This document shows positions 1-13,601 of a DNA stretch of 64,000 nt, piece by piece. The stretch's first letter is position 1. Every line of letters starts with the position of its first letter. The stretch comes from Elysia crispata (Eukaryota; Mollusca; Gastropoda; Plakobranchidae): NCBI GenBank assembly GCA_033675545.1, contig JAWDGP010006253.1, positions 546,001 through 610,000 of the forward strand, given 5' to 3'. Under the pieces are notes generated by a model that saw only the letters and a list, made by a program, of their open reading frames with translations, was not told the origin of the DNA and did not search any database. Position numbers and translations under genes: made by a program.

Positions 1-765
1 CCACCAATGCTCCCAGGTTTATGATTAGTGCCCGCCCTGCGTCCATTATCTGTCAAGATCAGTCTCAGCCTTTCACGCTCTACCCATGATGAAAGAGCAA
101 TTGATAGTCCAGTGAGGTCCAGAGATCTCCACCCAAACTATCTGACTACTATCTCTAATCCCAACAGTCCCAGCACCGCTTCCTGTGTGTCCTGTGACAC
201 CGAATGCCAACGCCCGAACAGGAAGCGGGCAGCCGAAATACCCGGAAATGGTCGGTGATATTTTCTTGCGAAACTTGGCGACGATATTTTCTTCATGGAT
301 ATAAACTTTCTATGGGAATAAGATTGTTTCACCGCACCACGTTAAGCAAATTGAATGGTGATCCTGTTAGCTGTCTAAAGGTTATGGCCTTAGTTTCGAT
401 AAGGCTTTTTGTATGCCATAATTATCGTTATGGCATGAGTTCTTGCATTTTTATCGTTTAATTTGATCTTGGTCCTTTTCCCCCGACAATAAATTTGTTT
501 CAACGACTTAGTAGCAGTTTCTTTTTCTCCCATGTTAAGACTTAGATATCAAGTGCTTCTCTTTTTCTCTGTGAAAGTTAGAAAATTGAATGGCTCACAA
601 GTATATCATTCTTCTCACGAATGAGTCTAAATGTTCATATTACTATGGATAATAATTTCTATGCTGGTATGGATGGAGTTTGGAAAAAGAAATTAAAAAA
701 AAATAATATTAGGTTGGTAGGCAGCCATTAAAATGAAAAGAAAAAATTGGTAAAGGGAATATTTA
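1..765. other. No gene recognised
   Basis: Single-copy-looking sequence. The first 250 bases are richer in G+C than the rest, but the open frames there are short and match nothing I recognise. The remainder is AT-rich with no splice-flanked coding block that I can see. Confidence 0.4.
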
Positions 766-793
766 TACGAGGAGGGTTTAAGAAGTCTTTGGT
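766..793 (+). repeat. Left terminal inverted repeat of mariner
   Basis: 28 bases starting with TA, then CGAGGAGGGTTTAAGAAGTC and on to TTTGGT. It matches the reverse complement of 2050-2077 at 24 of 28 positions. The outermost TA is the expected target-site duplication. Confidence 0.85.
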
Positions 794-971
794 GTGAGTA
801 GGAAGGACTCGTGGTAGAGTATCGGAATTTTGTCAGTCTTTGGATCATTTCTTAAGAAAGCAAGATGCAAATTTTCGAGAAAATTTGACCATAGTTGGGC
901 ATTCGTTAGCGCATTAATGAAACCAGGGTAAAACATGTTTTGTTATTTTTTCTCTTTGCTAAAGCAGCGTT

Positions 972-2000
972 ATGGAGCCAGTTGAATATCGTTTGGTTAT
1001 CAAGTTTTTACACTTGCTCGGAAATTCTCTCCTGATATATTTTTCAGGAAATAGTTCAAGTTTATGATGTCAAATGTCCTAGATATAATACTGGAATATA
1101 CAGAGAAGGAAACTCTCAAAACTGGATTCATGTCTGTGATGGGCGAATATCGTGAAGGGCGCCCACCTTTTGCGGTAACTAAATATAATGTTATCATAGT
1201 GAAGATACTTGTTCTATAGGATAGACTCCATAACTGTCCAACAGCTCTCAAATAGAACTGGAATCCGTGCAGGGTAGTTTGAACTGATTATCTATAACCA
1301 TCTCAACATGAATAAGGTTTCTGTGCGTTGTATACCTCGCCTTTTGACCATTGAGCAAAAGAAGCAGAGGGTTGAGTCCTGCATAACTCTCTTTTGAATA
1401 GAGTCCATTGTACATGATTATTTAAAAACTTTGTGACTATGGATGAAACATAGATGTATCATTTTGATCCAGAACAAAAAAATGTCCTCCATGCAATGGA
1501 AAACCCCTTCCTCTCCTTCACCAAAGAGGGCAAAGGGAACAACATCAAGTGGAAAAGTCATGTTGTGTTTCTTTGATTGTGAAAGGTATAACTATGAGTA
1601 CCTGAAAATGGACAAACCATCACAAAAGACTACCACTCAGGTTTGCGGATAAAATTGGTGAAAAAAAAAGACAAAGAAACTCGATAAAAGTGTCCTCCTA
1701 CGGCAGAGAATGCCCCTGCGTACAGGGCACAAGAAGCAGTTCAGACAGGAGAACAGTGTGGTTTTGAAATCCTGCCACATCTACCTTATTCACCAAACTT
1801 CAGCTCCTCAGGCCTTTTTTTTTACTTCCTACTCTAAAAAAACTCACTCAAATGCACGTTTCCATGACATCAAGGACACCATTTTTGTATTGTAGACTGG
1901 TTAGAGGCCTTTTCTGTGTTCATATACCTTCAAAGACATATAGAGGTCAAAGAAAGATGACAGAAATGTAACTCTGCTTGATGATTATGAAGAAAAATAA
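972..2000 (+). pseudogene. Mariner transposase pseudogene
   Basis: The encoded enzyme cut and pasted the element using a DD34D catalytic triad. Recognisable pieces follow the family order across the reading frames: an N-terminus MEPVEYRLVIKFL (972 on); the pre-linker block EGRPPFAVT (about 1155); the block MNKVSVRCIPRLLTIEQK (about 1308), close to the family's 'RKVSARWVPRLLTPEQK'; the first catalytic block TMDET followed by a stop where Trp is normal, then YHFDPEQK (about 1436); MQWKTPSSPSPKRAK (about 1491); and ILPHLPYSPNF (about 1769), where the final catalytic Asp after PHLPYSPN is replaced (SSG in place of PSD). The span would give about 343 codons, the normal length. At least five stops or frame changes separate the pieces, so no protein is made. 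Confidence 0.87.
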
Positions 2001-2049
2001 AAGTGCTTGTGCCAAATTACAAAGCTCTATCTTCATTGCACATATCTAG

Positions 2050-2077
2050 ACCAAAGACTTCTTGAAACCCCCTAGTA
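2050..2077 (-). repeat. Right terminal inverted repeat of mariner
   Basis: Reverse-complement partner of the repeat at 766-793, ending in TA at 2076-2077. The four mismatches between the arms are scattered, in keeping with age. Confidence 0.85.
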
Positions 2078-2091
2078 CGCCATAGAATATG

Positions 2092-2094
<3 letters not shown>

Positions 2095-2173
<79 letters not shown>

Positions 2174-2206
2174 AGAGAAGACAGAGAGAGGGGAGAGAGA
2201 GGAGTG

Positions 2207-2263
<57 letters not shown>
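2095..2263 (+). repeat. (GA)n microsatellite
   Basis: Purine-only tract, perfect GA for most of its left half, with GGGAGAGAAGACA-type interruptions and ending in a run of G. It starts about 20 bp after the mariner right end. Confidence 0.97.
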
Positions 2264-3070
<807 letters not shown>

Positions 3071-3199
3071 GATGTAAGAGAATAGAACGTTCAGGCTAAC
3101 TTAGCAAAGAGCATTGTAATGATTATTTTAAGAGATGAGATTGGTGGAAAAGGTATCGGAAGTGCGACATTGTTCTTTCTCATTTTCCCCGACATTCTT

Positions 3200-3290
3200 A
3201 AAACAGTCTAGGGCTCTACAAGGTTGGAATTGAACGCGAGCTCTGTTTTACACCAGAAGGCCAAACACCAGTTACTGGACCAAAACATAG
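3200..3290 (-). mobile_element. tRNA-like SINE head (remnant)
   Basis: On the minus strand an A-box-like TGGTCCAGTAACTGG (3282 down to 3268) is followed 45 bases later by a B-box-like GCGTTCAATTCC (3237 down to 3226). That is the spacing of the internal RNA polymerase III promoter in a tRNA. The arms do not fold into a good cloverleaf, so this is more likely the head of a decayed tRNA-derived SINE than a working tRNA. No body or tail could be delimited. Confidence 0.35.
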
Positions 3291-4876
<1,586 letters not shown>

Positions 4877-6089
4877 AATATTATTTTTTCTCAGAGCATA
4901 TTTTTATCAAAATTATGATCCAATATTGGCCATGTGAATTTTTGTTTTACTAATTCTTTCAAACATATTTCTCTTAATATTTCTTCTACTAGACTTATTA
5001 GGAATATGACTGATGAGATTAATTGCAAGAATACCTTTAAGCGATTTCTCATTCATAATTATTTATTCATCGTTTGGAGTATTGTCCGGGCTTTTTTCTC
5101 TTTTATCAGTGTCTTCGAACCTTCAGATAGGTCGATATTCTAGACACAGAATATAGTCAGTTTGGTGCATCATTCTAAGCGCTCACCCATTCTTTTCCAC
5201 ATATGTAAGCGCTTATCATACTAATGAAATATAACAAAGAAATAGAAATCTTATTTATATATCTAGAGAAGAAAAGAATGGAAAGAAAACTTGGCTTATC
5301 ACCTCTTCAATTATTAATAGCTATCTTTATAATTATACATATGTATAGAAAAAAGCTTGTTATACCTGTAAATAATTTTACTGTGTTGTTTTTTGCATCT
5401 TTTTCTTGCTTTGTTTATTTTTTTTTAATTTGCAGCTCTTTCCCATCACTGGCTTTTTGTGGTAAAATAAAATATAATATTAATTATAACATCTTTCTTT
5501 TTTACTCCCTCCAAATTTGTCGATAAGACAACTCATTGTCAAAAATATTGATTAGTTGTCTTCCTTTTCCGTACTTAACTTTCGATACCGACATGTTAGC
5601 TACTAAGATAGCATGATTTATAGTTTTATATGCCTCGACATTTTCATATTGAGTAAACACAAAAGCATGTCCTTCGCCTCTAGGGCGGATTCTTTTGCAG
5701 TAAAAAGTCTCGGTTTTCTAATTCGTGCCATAAAGGTTTTACAAAAGCATAACCATAGACATCAATTATGTTCAATGCAGTCTGTTTTTTTGAAATGTTT
5801 ACATAAATTAATGACTATCTGCTTTTTCCTATTTCATTGAGCAAGTTATTAGTTGGATATTATGTTATTTACAACCTTCCAATGCACGACGCCCTGTCTT
5901 ATTTCTTGTTTACAGTCTATAGCTGAACTCCACACTGTATTATTAAATTCAATTTTCTTTTCCAAAGGACGAAAGTTTGCGCGGTAAATTGAGCTTTCTT
6001 AAATAAGTAATGCAAACTTTTCACAATCGTTTGCACTTATTTGGAACGTTTTTGAAAGTGATTGGATCATCATTTATTTCCTCCACATT
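4877..6089. other. AT-rich region, no host gene; may hold the decayed LINE 3' end
   Basis: Very AT-rich. Minus-strand translations near 5.9-6.1 kb look faintly like the C-terminal part of the LINE that lies to the right, but there are too many stops to set a boundary. The plus-strand frames at 5224-5526 and 5613-5840 look like chance frames in AT-rich DNA. Confidence 0.35.
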
Positions 6090-6379
6090 TCAGATCATAT
6101 TCCTTGGAATTGGATTATAAAACAGAGCATATTATGTTAAGATATTACTGTTATTTGTTTATGAATTCAAGAAATCTCATTAATCTACCATTCAGATTGA
6201 CATCTTTTACGTAAAGAATGTGGCGTTTTACACATTTTTTAAATCACCAATACCTTCTTTTGATAAAAAAATATACTTATTGTTAAATAAGGGAACATCA
6301 CCAACATTACCACCGCTAGGATTGGTAGCAGTATGGCGATCCACACTTTAAATTTTCAAACTATTAATTTATTTTTTGG

Positions 6380-8010
6380 CCAGTGTAAGTATACCGACGA
6401 CTGCTTTTTTTTCTTATAACTGCCTCATGAACCCCAAATTCACAACCACTTTACATCACCGACCGTTTTATTTTTTCAAATACTCTTGTTTAAGAATATC
6501 TTCTCTACCAAATAAATCAAAAGAAGATCTGGATGAGTTTGCCCAAAATGATCTCCGGAAAACCAATACTTTGCATAATATGCATGAACAAACTTTACTC
6601 GAAAGTTTTGAGCGGATGAAATTTGTTTATAATCGAGATATGTCTTTTTGACCATGGTGCGAGCAATTTTTTCTAATTGCTCAGTTCTTATGCCTCAATT
6701 TCTTTCGATAAACTTTGCAGGGGTTGATGATTTGAAATATATTCTGATAATTGTACAGTTTGCTACAGGGAGATGCCTTGGAATTGTTTGCCATAGGCGT
6801 CCCGTTGGTCCATTACGATAGTTTGACATATTTGTTCCTTCAATTGCAATCTAGAGAAAGATTCGAATTTAAAATAATTTTTTTTACTAAAATTTCTCTA
6901 AATTCCAATAAGTCTTTAAGCAGCAAGTGGAGTCATCGTGGCATATTGTTTGATTTTCAACTTGTGTTTTGATTTTGGAAGTTGAATACCTTTGATGCTA
7001 TCGTCTTGTCTAATTTTGAGAACGAGGCACGGGACAGCCTTGTCTAACTCCTCTCTGCACATCAAATTCTTTTGAAATAAAGCCGCCATTTTTAATTACA
7101 GCAGGTTGTTTATTCAAAATTACCGCCCACCTTATAAAGTTCTTACAGAACCCAAAATATTTTAATCCTTCTATAATGCACTTAAGTGAGATCGAGCCGA
7201 AAGCTTCCTTGTAATAGAGGGCTAGGCTAAGATGAAACAAATGGATTTTTTATTGTCCTCGTGTTCAATTATATTGAATACTTCTCTCAGAAGCTGTGAT
7301 ATATTTCTACCTTTGATGAATTCAACTTGGTCTCCACTAATAATACTTCCTATTACCATACCTAAGCGTATGACCAGTGGTTTTGTTAATATTTTGCAAT
7401 CATTGTTCGTTAATGAGATGGGGCGCTAGTTCCCTAAATCCCATCTACGTAAGTCTTTTCCTTTCTGTGGTAATGTAACACTCTCTATCTTTGTAACGGA
7501 TGAAGTTGACCTAAATCCTCACTGTATAGGAAGGGCTCGAAAAGAAATTATTTGATTTTGTTCCAGGAAACTTTCTAGAACTCAATGGGTATATAACCTA
7601 GTCCCGGTGCTGCTCCATTTCTCATGGATTTAATGCTAATAAAGTTTCACCTTCTGTTAGTGTTCGTTCGAAAAGTTCTTCCTCCTCATGTTAAATTCGG
7701 GACTTCTATGTTAAAAAAAAGATTTATTCGACAATTTTAAAGCATGTTCATCTGTCTTATTTTCTTCATATATCTTTTTAAAATAATTTTAAATCTCATT
7801 AGTATACCGTCACTCTTATTCAAATTTTTAACCGGTTAAAATTTTCAATAAATATATTGTTTTCTTTTTAGTTCTAACTTTTTCTAGGTTAAGAAAAAAA
7901 CTTAGATACCTTCTCTCCCTCTATCCGTTTTTTCTAGATAGTTGTTATTTTTCTGATATAGTTGAGTAGATTCGTGTTCATTTTATATGCATATGAACCA
8001 TGTTTAAAAG
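6380..8010 (-). pseudogene. LINE reverse transcriptase (broken)
   Basis: Polymerase of the LINE. Read on the minus strand from right to left: GSYAYKMNTNLL (about 8000-7965), like the family's 'GYWKLNTSLL' lead-in; GAAPGLGYIPIEF (about 7605), the block that precedes the RT core; RPISLTNND (about 7429) and DQVEFIKGRNIS (about 7335), RT blocks 1-2; IEGLKYFGFCKNFIRW (about 7165); VIKNGGFISKEF and RGVRQGCP (about 7095-7020), the conserved pair before the catalytic box. The YADD catalytic region lies near 6935 and is shifted out of frame (KIKQYA is readable, then the frame breaks). Past it only KIKRSVM (about 6480) is recognisable. The stretch 7429-7020 stays open for about 135 codons, the best preserved part. 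Confidence 0.8.
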
Positions 8011-8199
8011 CTTTAAAGTTTAAAGACGCGAATACGGCCCTGAGATCTGTGAAGCCCAAAGTTTTGATATTTGATGTGTCCGTATTTGAAATTAGATTGT
8101 CTGAAGAGAGCGGAGGACAAGCGACACCCTTGTCCTCCGCTTGAAACACCAGTGTCGTATGAAGAGAATTTAAGGTAAGATTTTCTATATCTATATCCA

Positions 8200-8319
<120 letters not shown>

Positions 8320-8329
8320 ATCTTTTGTC

Positions 8330-8942
8330 TAACATGAGGTTGCCTCTTCTCCTAGTGAAGTTTGTTTTGTTTTGTTTTTTTCTCCTGGAGAGTATACCCT
8401 CCAGACATCTGTTACATTTAGCTCGCTTATGAAATTTCTGAATTTTGATACGGTTTCTATTGCATGTGGATCTCCACAGATAATATTAATTTTGTTGTCC
8501 AAAACAATTTGAAGATCTCCAATGCTAAAAATTTTCAATTATTGTTCAGGATGACGATGTTTTTTTTCCTTTTCCTTTTTTTTTTTTACACTTACTAGAA
8601 TCGAGGAGAAATAAGCTTTTTTAAGTTGCTACACAAGAACCATACATATTTACTATGTATAGGACAATTTCTTCATATGCTACTTTAAATTTTATTACTC
8701 TTTCAATATAAACACAAGTTTAACGTTTTTCCTCAGTCCAACCTTTGTAAAAGAGGGTTATCAAACCTTTCCTTCTGTTTCTACCCTCTGCCATGTACAA
8801 AGGTCCGCCCTATTCTTTTTCTAATGTATTTTTTTTCTACATCTTGTTTCGTAAGGTGTGTTTCCTGTAGCGCTGCAATATGTGACCTTTGTTCCTTATG
8901 CTGGCCTAAAAGCGCTTTTCGTTTAACTCTTTTACAGAAACA
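8330..8942 (-). pseudogene. LINE endonuclease (broken)
   Basis: The DNA-nicking domain of the same element. The minus-strand frame starting at 8942 reads KRKALLGQHKEQRSHIAALQ then ETHLTKQDVEKKY. This is the N-terminal block of L1-type endonucleases, and the Glu of LQETH is the metal-binding residue. A second piece at about 8500-8390 reads INIICGDPHAIETVSKFRNF and then VTDVWRVYSPGEK, matching the family's 'GGDP...D.WR...P' block. Here it reads CGDP, where the family has the catalytic D.N pair just upstream. The middle, about 240 bases, is scrambled. It begins exactly where the minisatellite stops, so the true start is lost or replaced. Confidence 0.7.
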
Positions 8943-10067
8943 AGTTAATCCATCGAGGATCTGCTGATGTATCTCCTTATGTATTCCTCCACAAGTTGAT
9001 CCATCCAGGATCCGCTGATGTATCCCTCCACAAGTTGATCCAACCAAGATCCGCTGATTTATCCCCCTATTTATCCCTTCACAAGTTAATCCATCCAGGA
9101 TCCGCTGATTTATCCCCCTATTTATCCCTTTACAAGTTGATCCATCCACGTTCCGCTTATGCACCGTTATGTATCTTTCCACAAATCAATCCGTCCAGGA
9201 TCCGCTGATGTATCCTCTTATTTATCCCTTCACAAGTTGAACCGTCCACGTTCCGCTTATGCACCCCCTTATGTATACCTTCACAAGTTTATCCATCCAG
9301 GATCCGCTGATGTATCCTTTCACAAAATGATCCATCCAGGATCCGCTTATGTATACCTATACATGTTGATCTGTCCAGGATCCACTTATGTATCCTCTTA
9401 TGTATCCCTCCACAAGTTGATCCATCTAGGTTCCGCTTATGTATCCCCTAATGTGTCTCTCCACATGTTAATTCATCCAGGTTCCGCTTATATATCCCCT
9501 TATGTATCCTTTCACAAGTTCATCCATCTGTATCCGCCGATGTATACCCTAATGTATTCCTCCTTAAGTTGATCCATCCAGGATTTGCTTATGTATCTCC
9601 TTATGTATCCCTTCCCAAGTTAATCCATCTAGGATCCACTGATGTATCTCCTTATGTATCCCTCCACAAGTTGATCCATCTAGGTTCCGCTTATGTATAC
9701 CTATACATGTTGATCCATCTAGGATCCACTGATGTATCTCCTTATGTATCCCTCCACAAGTTGATCCATCTAGGTTCCGCTTATGTATCCCCTAATGTGT
9801 CTCTCCACATGTTAGTTCATTCAGGTTCCGCTTAAGTATCTTCTTTTATATCCCTCCACAAGTTGATCCATGCAGGATCCGCTTGTGTATCTCTCCACAA
9901 GTTGATCCATCCAGGTTCCGCTTATGTTTCCCCTTATGAATCTCTTCACAAGTTGATACATCCAGGTTCTGCCTAGGTATCTTCTGATGTATCCCTTCAT
10001 AAGTTGATCCATTCAGCATCCGCTCATGTATCCCCTTATATATCGCCTTCACAAGCTAACCCATCAT
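8942..10067 (+). repeat. Minisatellite with 39- and 51-base units
   Basis: About 24 tandem units built round TTGATCCATCCAGGATCCGC, then TTATGTATCCC and TCCACAAG. Short units are 39 bases; long units carry an extra 12 bases (GTATCTCCTTAT). Some units have the variants CTAGG or CAGGTT. Both lengths are multiples of three, so frames stay open over long runs on both strands (plus: 8996-9208, 9159-9572, 9569-9835; minus: parts of 8781-9182 and 9821-10052). The plus frame reads units like LIHPGSADVSPYVSLHK. I treat this as non-coding because neither strand has a start context, splice site or domain, but translation is not excluded. Confidence 0.93.
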
Positions 10068-10410
10068 CTGAGGTGCTTCTTAAGCTAATTCAGGTTTACA
10101 TCCAGGTCTAGATCTACTTAATCTAAAGCTTAATCAGATCCACATTAAAGTTGTCACATAATTATCCTTTATCTAGATCAAGATTCTATTTAAAAAAAAA
10201 AAAGTCTTGAATCGAACCGTAGAGATAATTCAAGGCTAGCCACAGACGCGTCCATATTTTGATTCCATTAATGGATTGGCAATACAGCCAGCAATGTCGC
10301 AAGTAATTGTTGACTTCTATCTGCCCACGTCGATAAAATGATTCGATCTGTGGGTTGACCTGTTATGTCAATCTACTATATCAATAGAGTGTGACACCGC
10401 TCTCTCCCGC
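10068..10410. other. No gene recognised
   Basis: Spacer with a small cluster of TCTAGATC-type motifs (about 10085-10140) and an A-run near 10193. Nothing coding is seen. Confidence 0.4.
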
Positions 10411-10775
10411 TATGATGATTAGGATCTGCACAAGACGTCTTCAAAAAGACGCTCACGTAAAGAAAAGGTTAAAGCATGGTTACTGGAAAATAAAGAATTA
10501 TCCATTGTTAATTTAATGAGGGGATTACAAGATGGTCTTGAAGACTGGAAAAACTGTTTCCGCATGAGTAGAGAAACATATGACGACCTCATGGGTTATG
10601 TACAGCACCAAGCGTTCGTCTATAAACCCCACATGAGCGATTTATGAAGTTTCTAATAACCGGTAGGTCTTTAATTTGAAGAGGTCAAATTTACCTCAGG
10701 CACGTCATTAGTTGTCAGCGCAGCGCCATATTCAGCGTCCTGAAAGACAAGTACCTTATAGTAGGTAACAGTTTC
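10411..10775 (+). pseudogene. PIF/Harbinger transposase fragment
   Basis: A remnant of the N-terminal third of a Harbinger (HARBI1-like) DDE nuclease. The frame from about 10420 to 10647 reads RKEKVKAWLLENKELSIVNL and then FRMSRETYDDLMGYV. These fit the family's leading 'W...LL......nLl.eL...d...f.nF.RM....FdeLL' region. After a stop and what looks like a short deletion, another frame gives FLITGRSL (about 10650), matching the family's 'RFLATGRS', and a further shift gives AIFSVLKDKYL (about 10730), matching 'aIy.vLkd.YL'. The catalytic DDE core, any MADF/Myb partner gene and the terminal inverted repeats were not found. This is a dead, truncated copy. Confidence 0.68.
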
Positions 10776-11503
10776 AGTTTATCCAACAGTCAACACAGTT
10801 ACGGGTATAATTTGTAAGTCGCACACACGTATGCCGAGTCATAATTGCATTGTATACAGGTTTTCAAACTATAATTTTAGGCTAAATTTTGTGAGAATCA
10901 TGAACAGGTATATTGTCTGTGGTTGGTCTGTTGAGGAACACTTTATCCCAGATTATTTTTTCGCGGCCACAATCTGTTTGCATTGCAGGGATATGCCAGA
11001 AGTGCAACTGTTCATTCTTAGTTCTAGAGACAATGGCTTAGTGCGATGCCATGGTAACCTATACAGTCTGAACCTATAACCAGATACTCTGAACCCCAGA
11101 CTTCTCGTTTTTCAATCCATTTCTACCGACTGAGTTCGCTGGCGCCCTGTTTCATCAGAAAAAGTAGAGGTTTAACATGATGACTAACATGAGACTGTAT
11201 GTTTCTTGTCTAAAAAAAATCTCGCACAAAATTCTTAAACTTTGTAACATTAAATCAAAACAAGAAACACACATATTCACATAAAACAGCTAATCAAATA
11301 GATTACAAATGTTTAATTACTTCTTGTGAAAAAAAAAGTCAACTGCTGTAGCTTAAAGGAAAATGTACCGTAAACAAGTAATTTTTTTACTTGTAATGTG
11401 AAATTTGAAAGAAAAATTGCTATCCAATAGAAAAATTGTAAAACATGTAGAAATCAAGGATTTTCTTTTGAACTTGCAGTACCTTTGCACACACATACAT
11501 ACA

Positions 11504-11506
<3 letters not shown>
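10776..11506. other. No gene recognised
   Basis: The plus frame at 10831-11079 (82 codons) has no recognisable domain. I see no splice signals that would make it an exon. Confidence 0.35.
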
Positions 11507-11588
<82 letters not shown>

Positions 11589-11608
11589 ACTCTCTCTTTC
11601 TCTCTAGC
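11507..11608 (+). repeat. (CT)n microsatellite
   Basis: About 78 bases of pure CT, then CTCACTCACTC and a short CT tail. A small ACACAC/ACAT stretch lies just to its left. Confidence 0.96.
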
Positions 11609-13242
11609 TTACAAATGAATTGTCTCGTTCACAATGAAAACAAAATGAAACTTTCCGATATTAAATGTTGTTAACTTGTGTCTACCCGTGTATTCTCGGC
11701 CTCCATTGTACGTGAAATGAGACCAGAAGGAGACAGATAATGATCAGTGTTACAAAAGTCGGAACACCTCTTGTTGTACTGAGTCAATGTTTCCTTATGT
11801 GACAGGCGGCTTGTGTGGGTGTAGGAAACTACGCGCGAGTGACGTGACAATGTCTTCATTTGGCGTTCATAGAAAACATTCGAAATTATATTTGTGTATT
11901 TGAACCCATTTGAAAACCCATATGAATACATCGTGCTGTAATTTGATCTATAGATCTAACTCACGTCCTCGCCCTGTGCAAGTGCGTATTGTTTGGATAG
12001 CGGATCGACTTAGATCTATGTTGACATTGTTTTATTTAGTTGTATAATGTTTGTGTTTCAAGCCTAAGATCTTAGTCTTGTTTGTTGAACGTAGTTCGCA
12101 TTGTGAGAAAAGTATCTCGAATCTCCCACTTAGTCTTAGCAGAATGATAACTCAATAACTCTCTGTTTACCCTATGTTGATTTTATGTTGTATATAAATA
12201 TGCTACGCACGTCCGTATAGATAGTTTATTACGTCACTACTCTTGTTTTGATTGGTTGCTTTTCTTTAGCGCATTACTCATTACGTCGTACCAAGAACAT
12301 TGTCGTATGAATAATGTGATTCCTTTTCTAGATAAATCGAAGAGATTTAGTACAAAATAAGAGTCGAAATCGTGACGAAAAAGTCAATTTCTAGTGAGCA
12401 GTGAGTTAACATCTAATCGTCAGTGAGTCAACTTCTTGTCAGTAAGTCGTTAGTCAACCTATTGTTTATGAAAGCACTGAGATTTGTTGTCTGGATTGAA
12501 CAGTTTGTAATTTCTACAAGCGGATTTCAGCTTTATTTTCTCCGGACGAGTTACGGATTGGCTGTGTATATTTTCATACCCCTAAACAAACAGAGCCAAA
12601 TAGATCACCAAATCTGTTACACCATTATTGTGGGTCAAGTTTGTTTTTTGTTTTTTGTTGTTTTTTTTTTTTTCTACAGCGTGACCAAACCTATCGAACT
12701 TAAGCGGTTGGGGAGTGTTATTAGGTTTATTATATGCTAACTGTAACATTTAATCTTCAGGCAGTTCCGGATTATTTTTGCGGCCATGCGGCTCCTTGGG
12801 AGGTCTATGCGGGTGTATTGGCTCAGTGGAAACAATAATATTGTTTGTTTTAGACAAGAAGAATCGTTGTGAGGAAGCCTTTCATTCTGAGAAGTGTCAG
12901 ATTCAAAATCCGAAGCCTTATAACTGATCGTTTGACGAGAGAGAATCACCACAAATATTAAGGAATAACGGACAGATACACAAACAGGCCCTTCGGGATG
13001 TCCCGGGTATTTTCGTAATTTTTCAGAGCCGCCATAACAGTTTTGGTCACTGAGGATGTAAACTTTACTTATTCTGTGATATAAACAATAGTGCTCTAGT
13101 GGAACATTGTGTTGAAAAGTGTCGTAAAATGTTATTTTTAGAATAATTGTACATCTTTGAAAACTTAGCAAACATTTTTTTTTAAAAAGTATTACTCTTT
13201 GCAATTTTGATCTACATTAGAAATAGGATCTAAACTAGAAGG
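11609..13242. other. Intergenic region with a TATA-like motif
   Basis: A good TATA-like box (TATATAAATA) occurs near 12190, but no exon or element could be tied to it. Around 12390-12450 short near-repeats of GTGAGT/GTCAGTGAGTCAAC occur. The minus-strand frame at 12737-13204 (155 codons) has no recognisable domain. Confidence 0.35.

Positions 13243-13289
<47 letters not shown>
13243..13289 (+). repeat. (TA)n microsatellite, left of hairpin
   Basis: About 47 bases of alternating T and A, lying about 50 bases before the left arm of the hairpin. Confidence 0.95.
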
Positions 13290-13292
<3 letters not shown>

Positions 13293-13340
13293 ATCGTTAT
13301 TCTAGCATTTTGTAACAGTGCTCGACAAAAAGAGCTTAAT

Positions 13341-13536
13341 AATGATAATAACAAAATTGATTACCTAGTTTAAATCTTGGTTTGCCATGAGTCCAGAGTT
13401 TCGAGCCCGTGCGGCTCTCTTCAGATACAAACCACCGACCATTACCCACAACCATCTGAAGAGATCCGCAAGGGTTCGAAACTCTGGAGTCATGGTAAAC
13501 CAAGATTTAAACTAGGTAATCAATTTTGTTATTATC

Positions 13537-13539
<3 letters not shown>
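13341..13539. repeat. Near-perfect inverted repeat (86-base arms, 27-base loop)
   Basis: The left arm 13341-13426 matches the reverse complement of the right arm 13454-13539 at 81 of 86 positions, with no gaps. The loop is 13427-13453. The right arm carries GGGTTCGAAACTC, which resembles a pol III B box, but no A box sits at the right distance. The right arm runs straight into a (TA)n tract. The form suggests a foldback/MITE-type element or a hairpin-transcribing locus; the family is unknown. The arms' similarity implies either a recent origin or correction between arms. Confidence 0.93.

Positions 13540-13599
<60 letters not shown>
13540..13599 (+). repeat. (TA)n microsatellite, right of hairpin
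   Basis: About 60 bases of TA, directly joined to the hairpin's right arm. Confidence 0.95.

Positions 13600-13601
<2 letters not shown>

Larger units (their letters stand above)
766..2077 (+). mobile_element. Decayed mariner-family DNA transposon
   Basis: A copy of about 1.3 kb, the usual length for mariner elements. It begins and ends with a terminal inverted repeat (766-793 and 2050-2077) whose arms match at 24 of 28 positions and which carry the TA target dinucleotide at the outer edge. Between them lies a transposase reading frame in plus orientation, beginning about 200 bp inside the left repeat as is normal for the family. The copy is dead: the transposase is interrupted by several stops and frame changes. 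The intact ends with a ruined gene suggest an old insertion. Immediately right of the element a long (GA)n tract begins. The assignment rests on both the protein motifs and the ends, so it is firm at family level; the subfamily is not determined. Confidence 0.88.

Noticed and set aside
8942-10067. Possible CRISPR-like array
   Set aside because: Units are tandem without unique spacers, and the genome is eukaryotic.
12180-12240. TATA-like box as a promoter or element start
   Set aside because: The motif alone is common in AT-rich DNA. No exon, primer site or terminal repeat was found with it.
12737-13204. 155-codon minus-strand frame
   Set aside because: Starts at a non-ATG codon in AT-rich DNA, with no domain, splice signal or codon bias.
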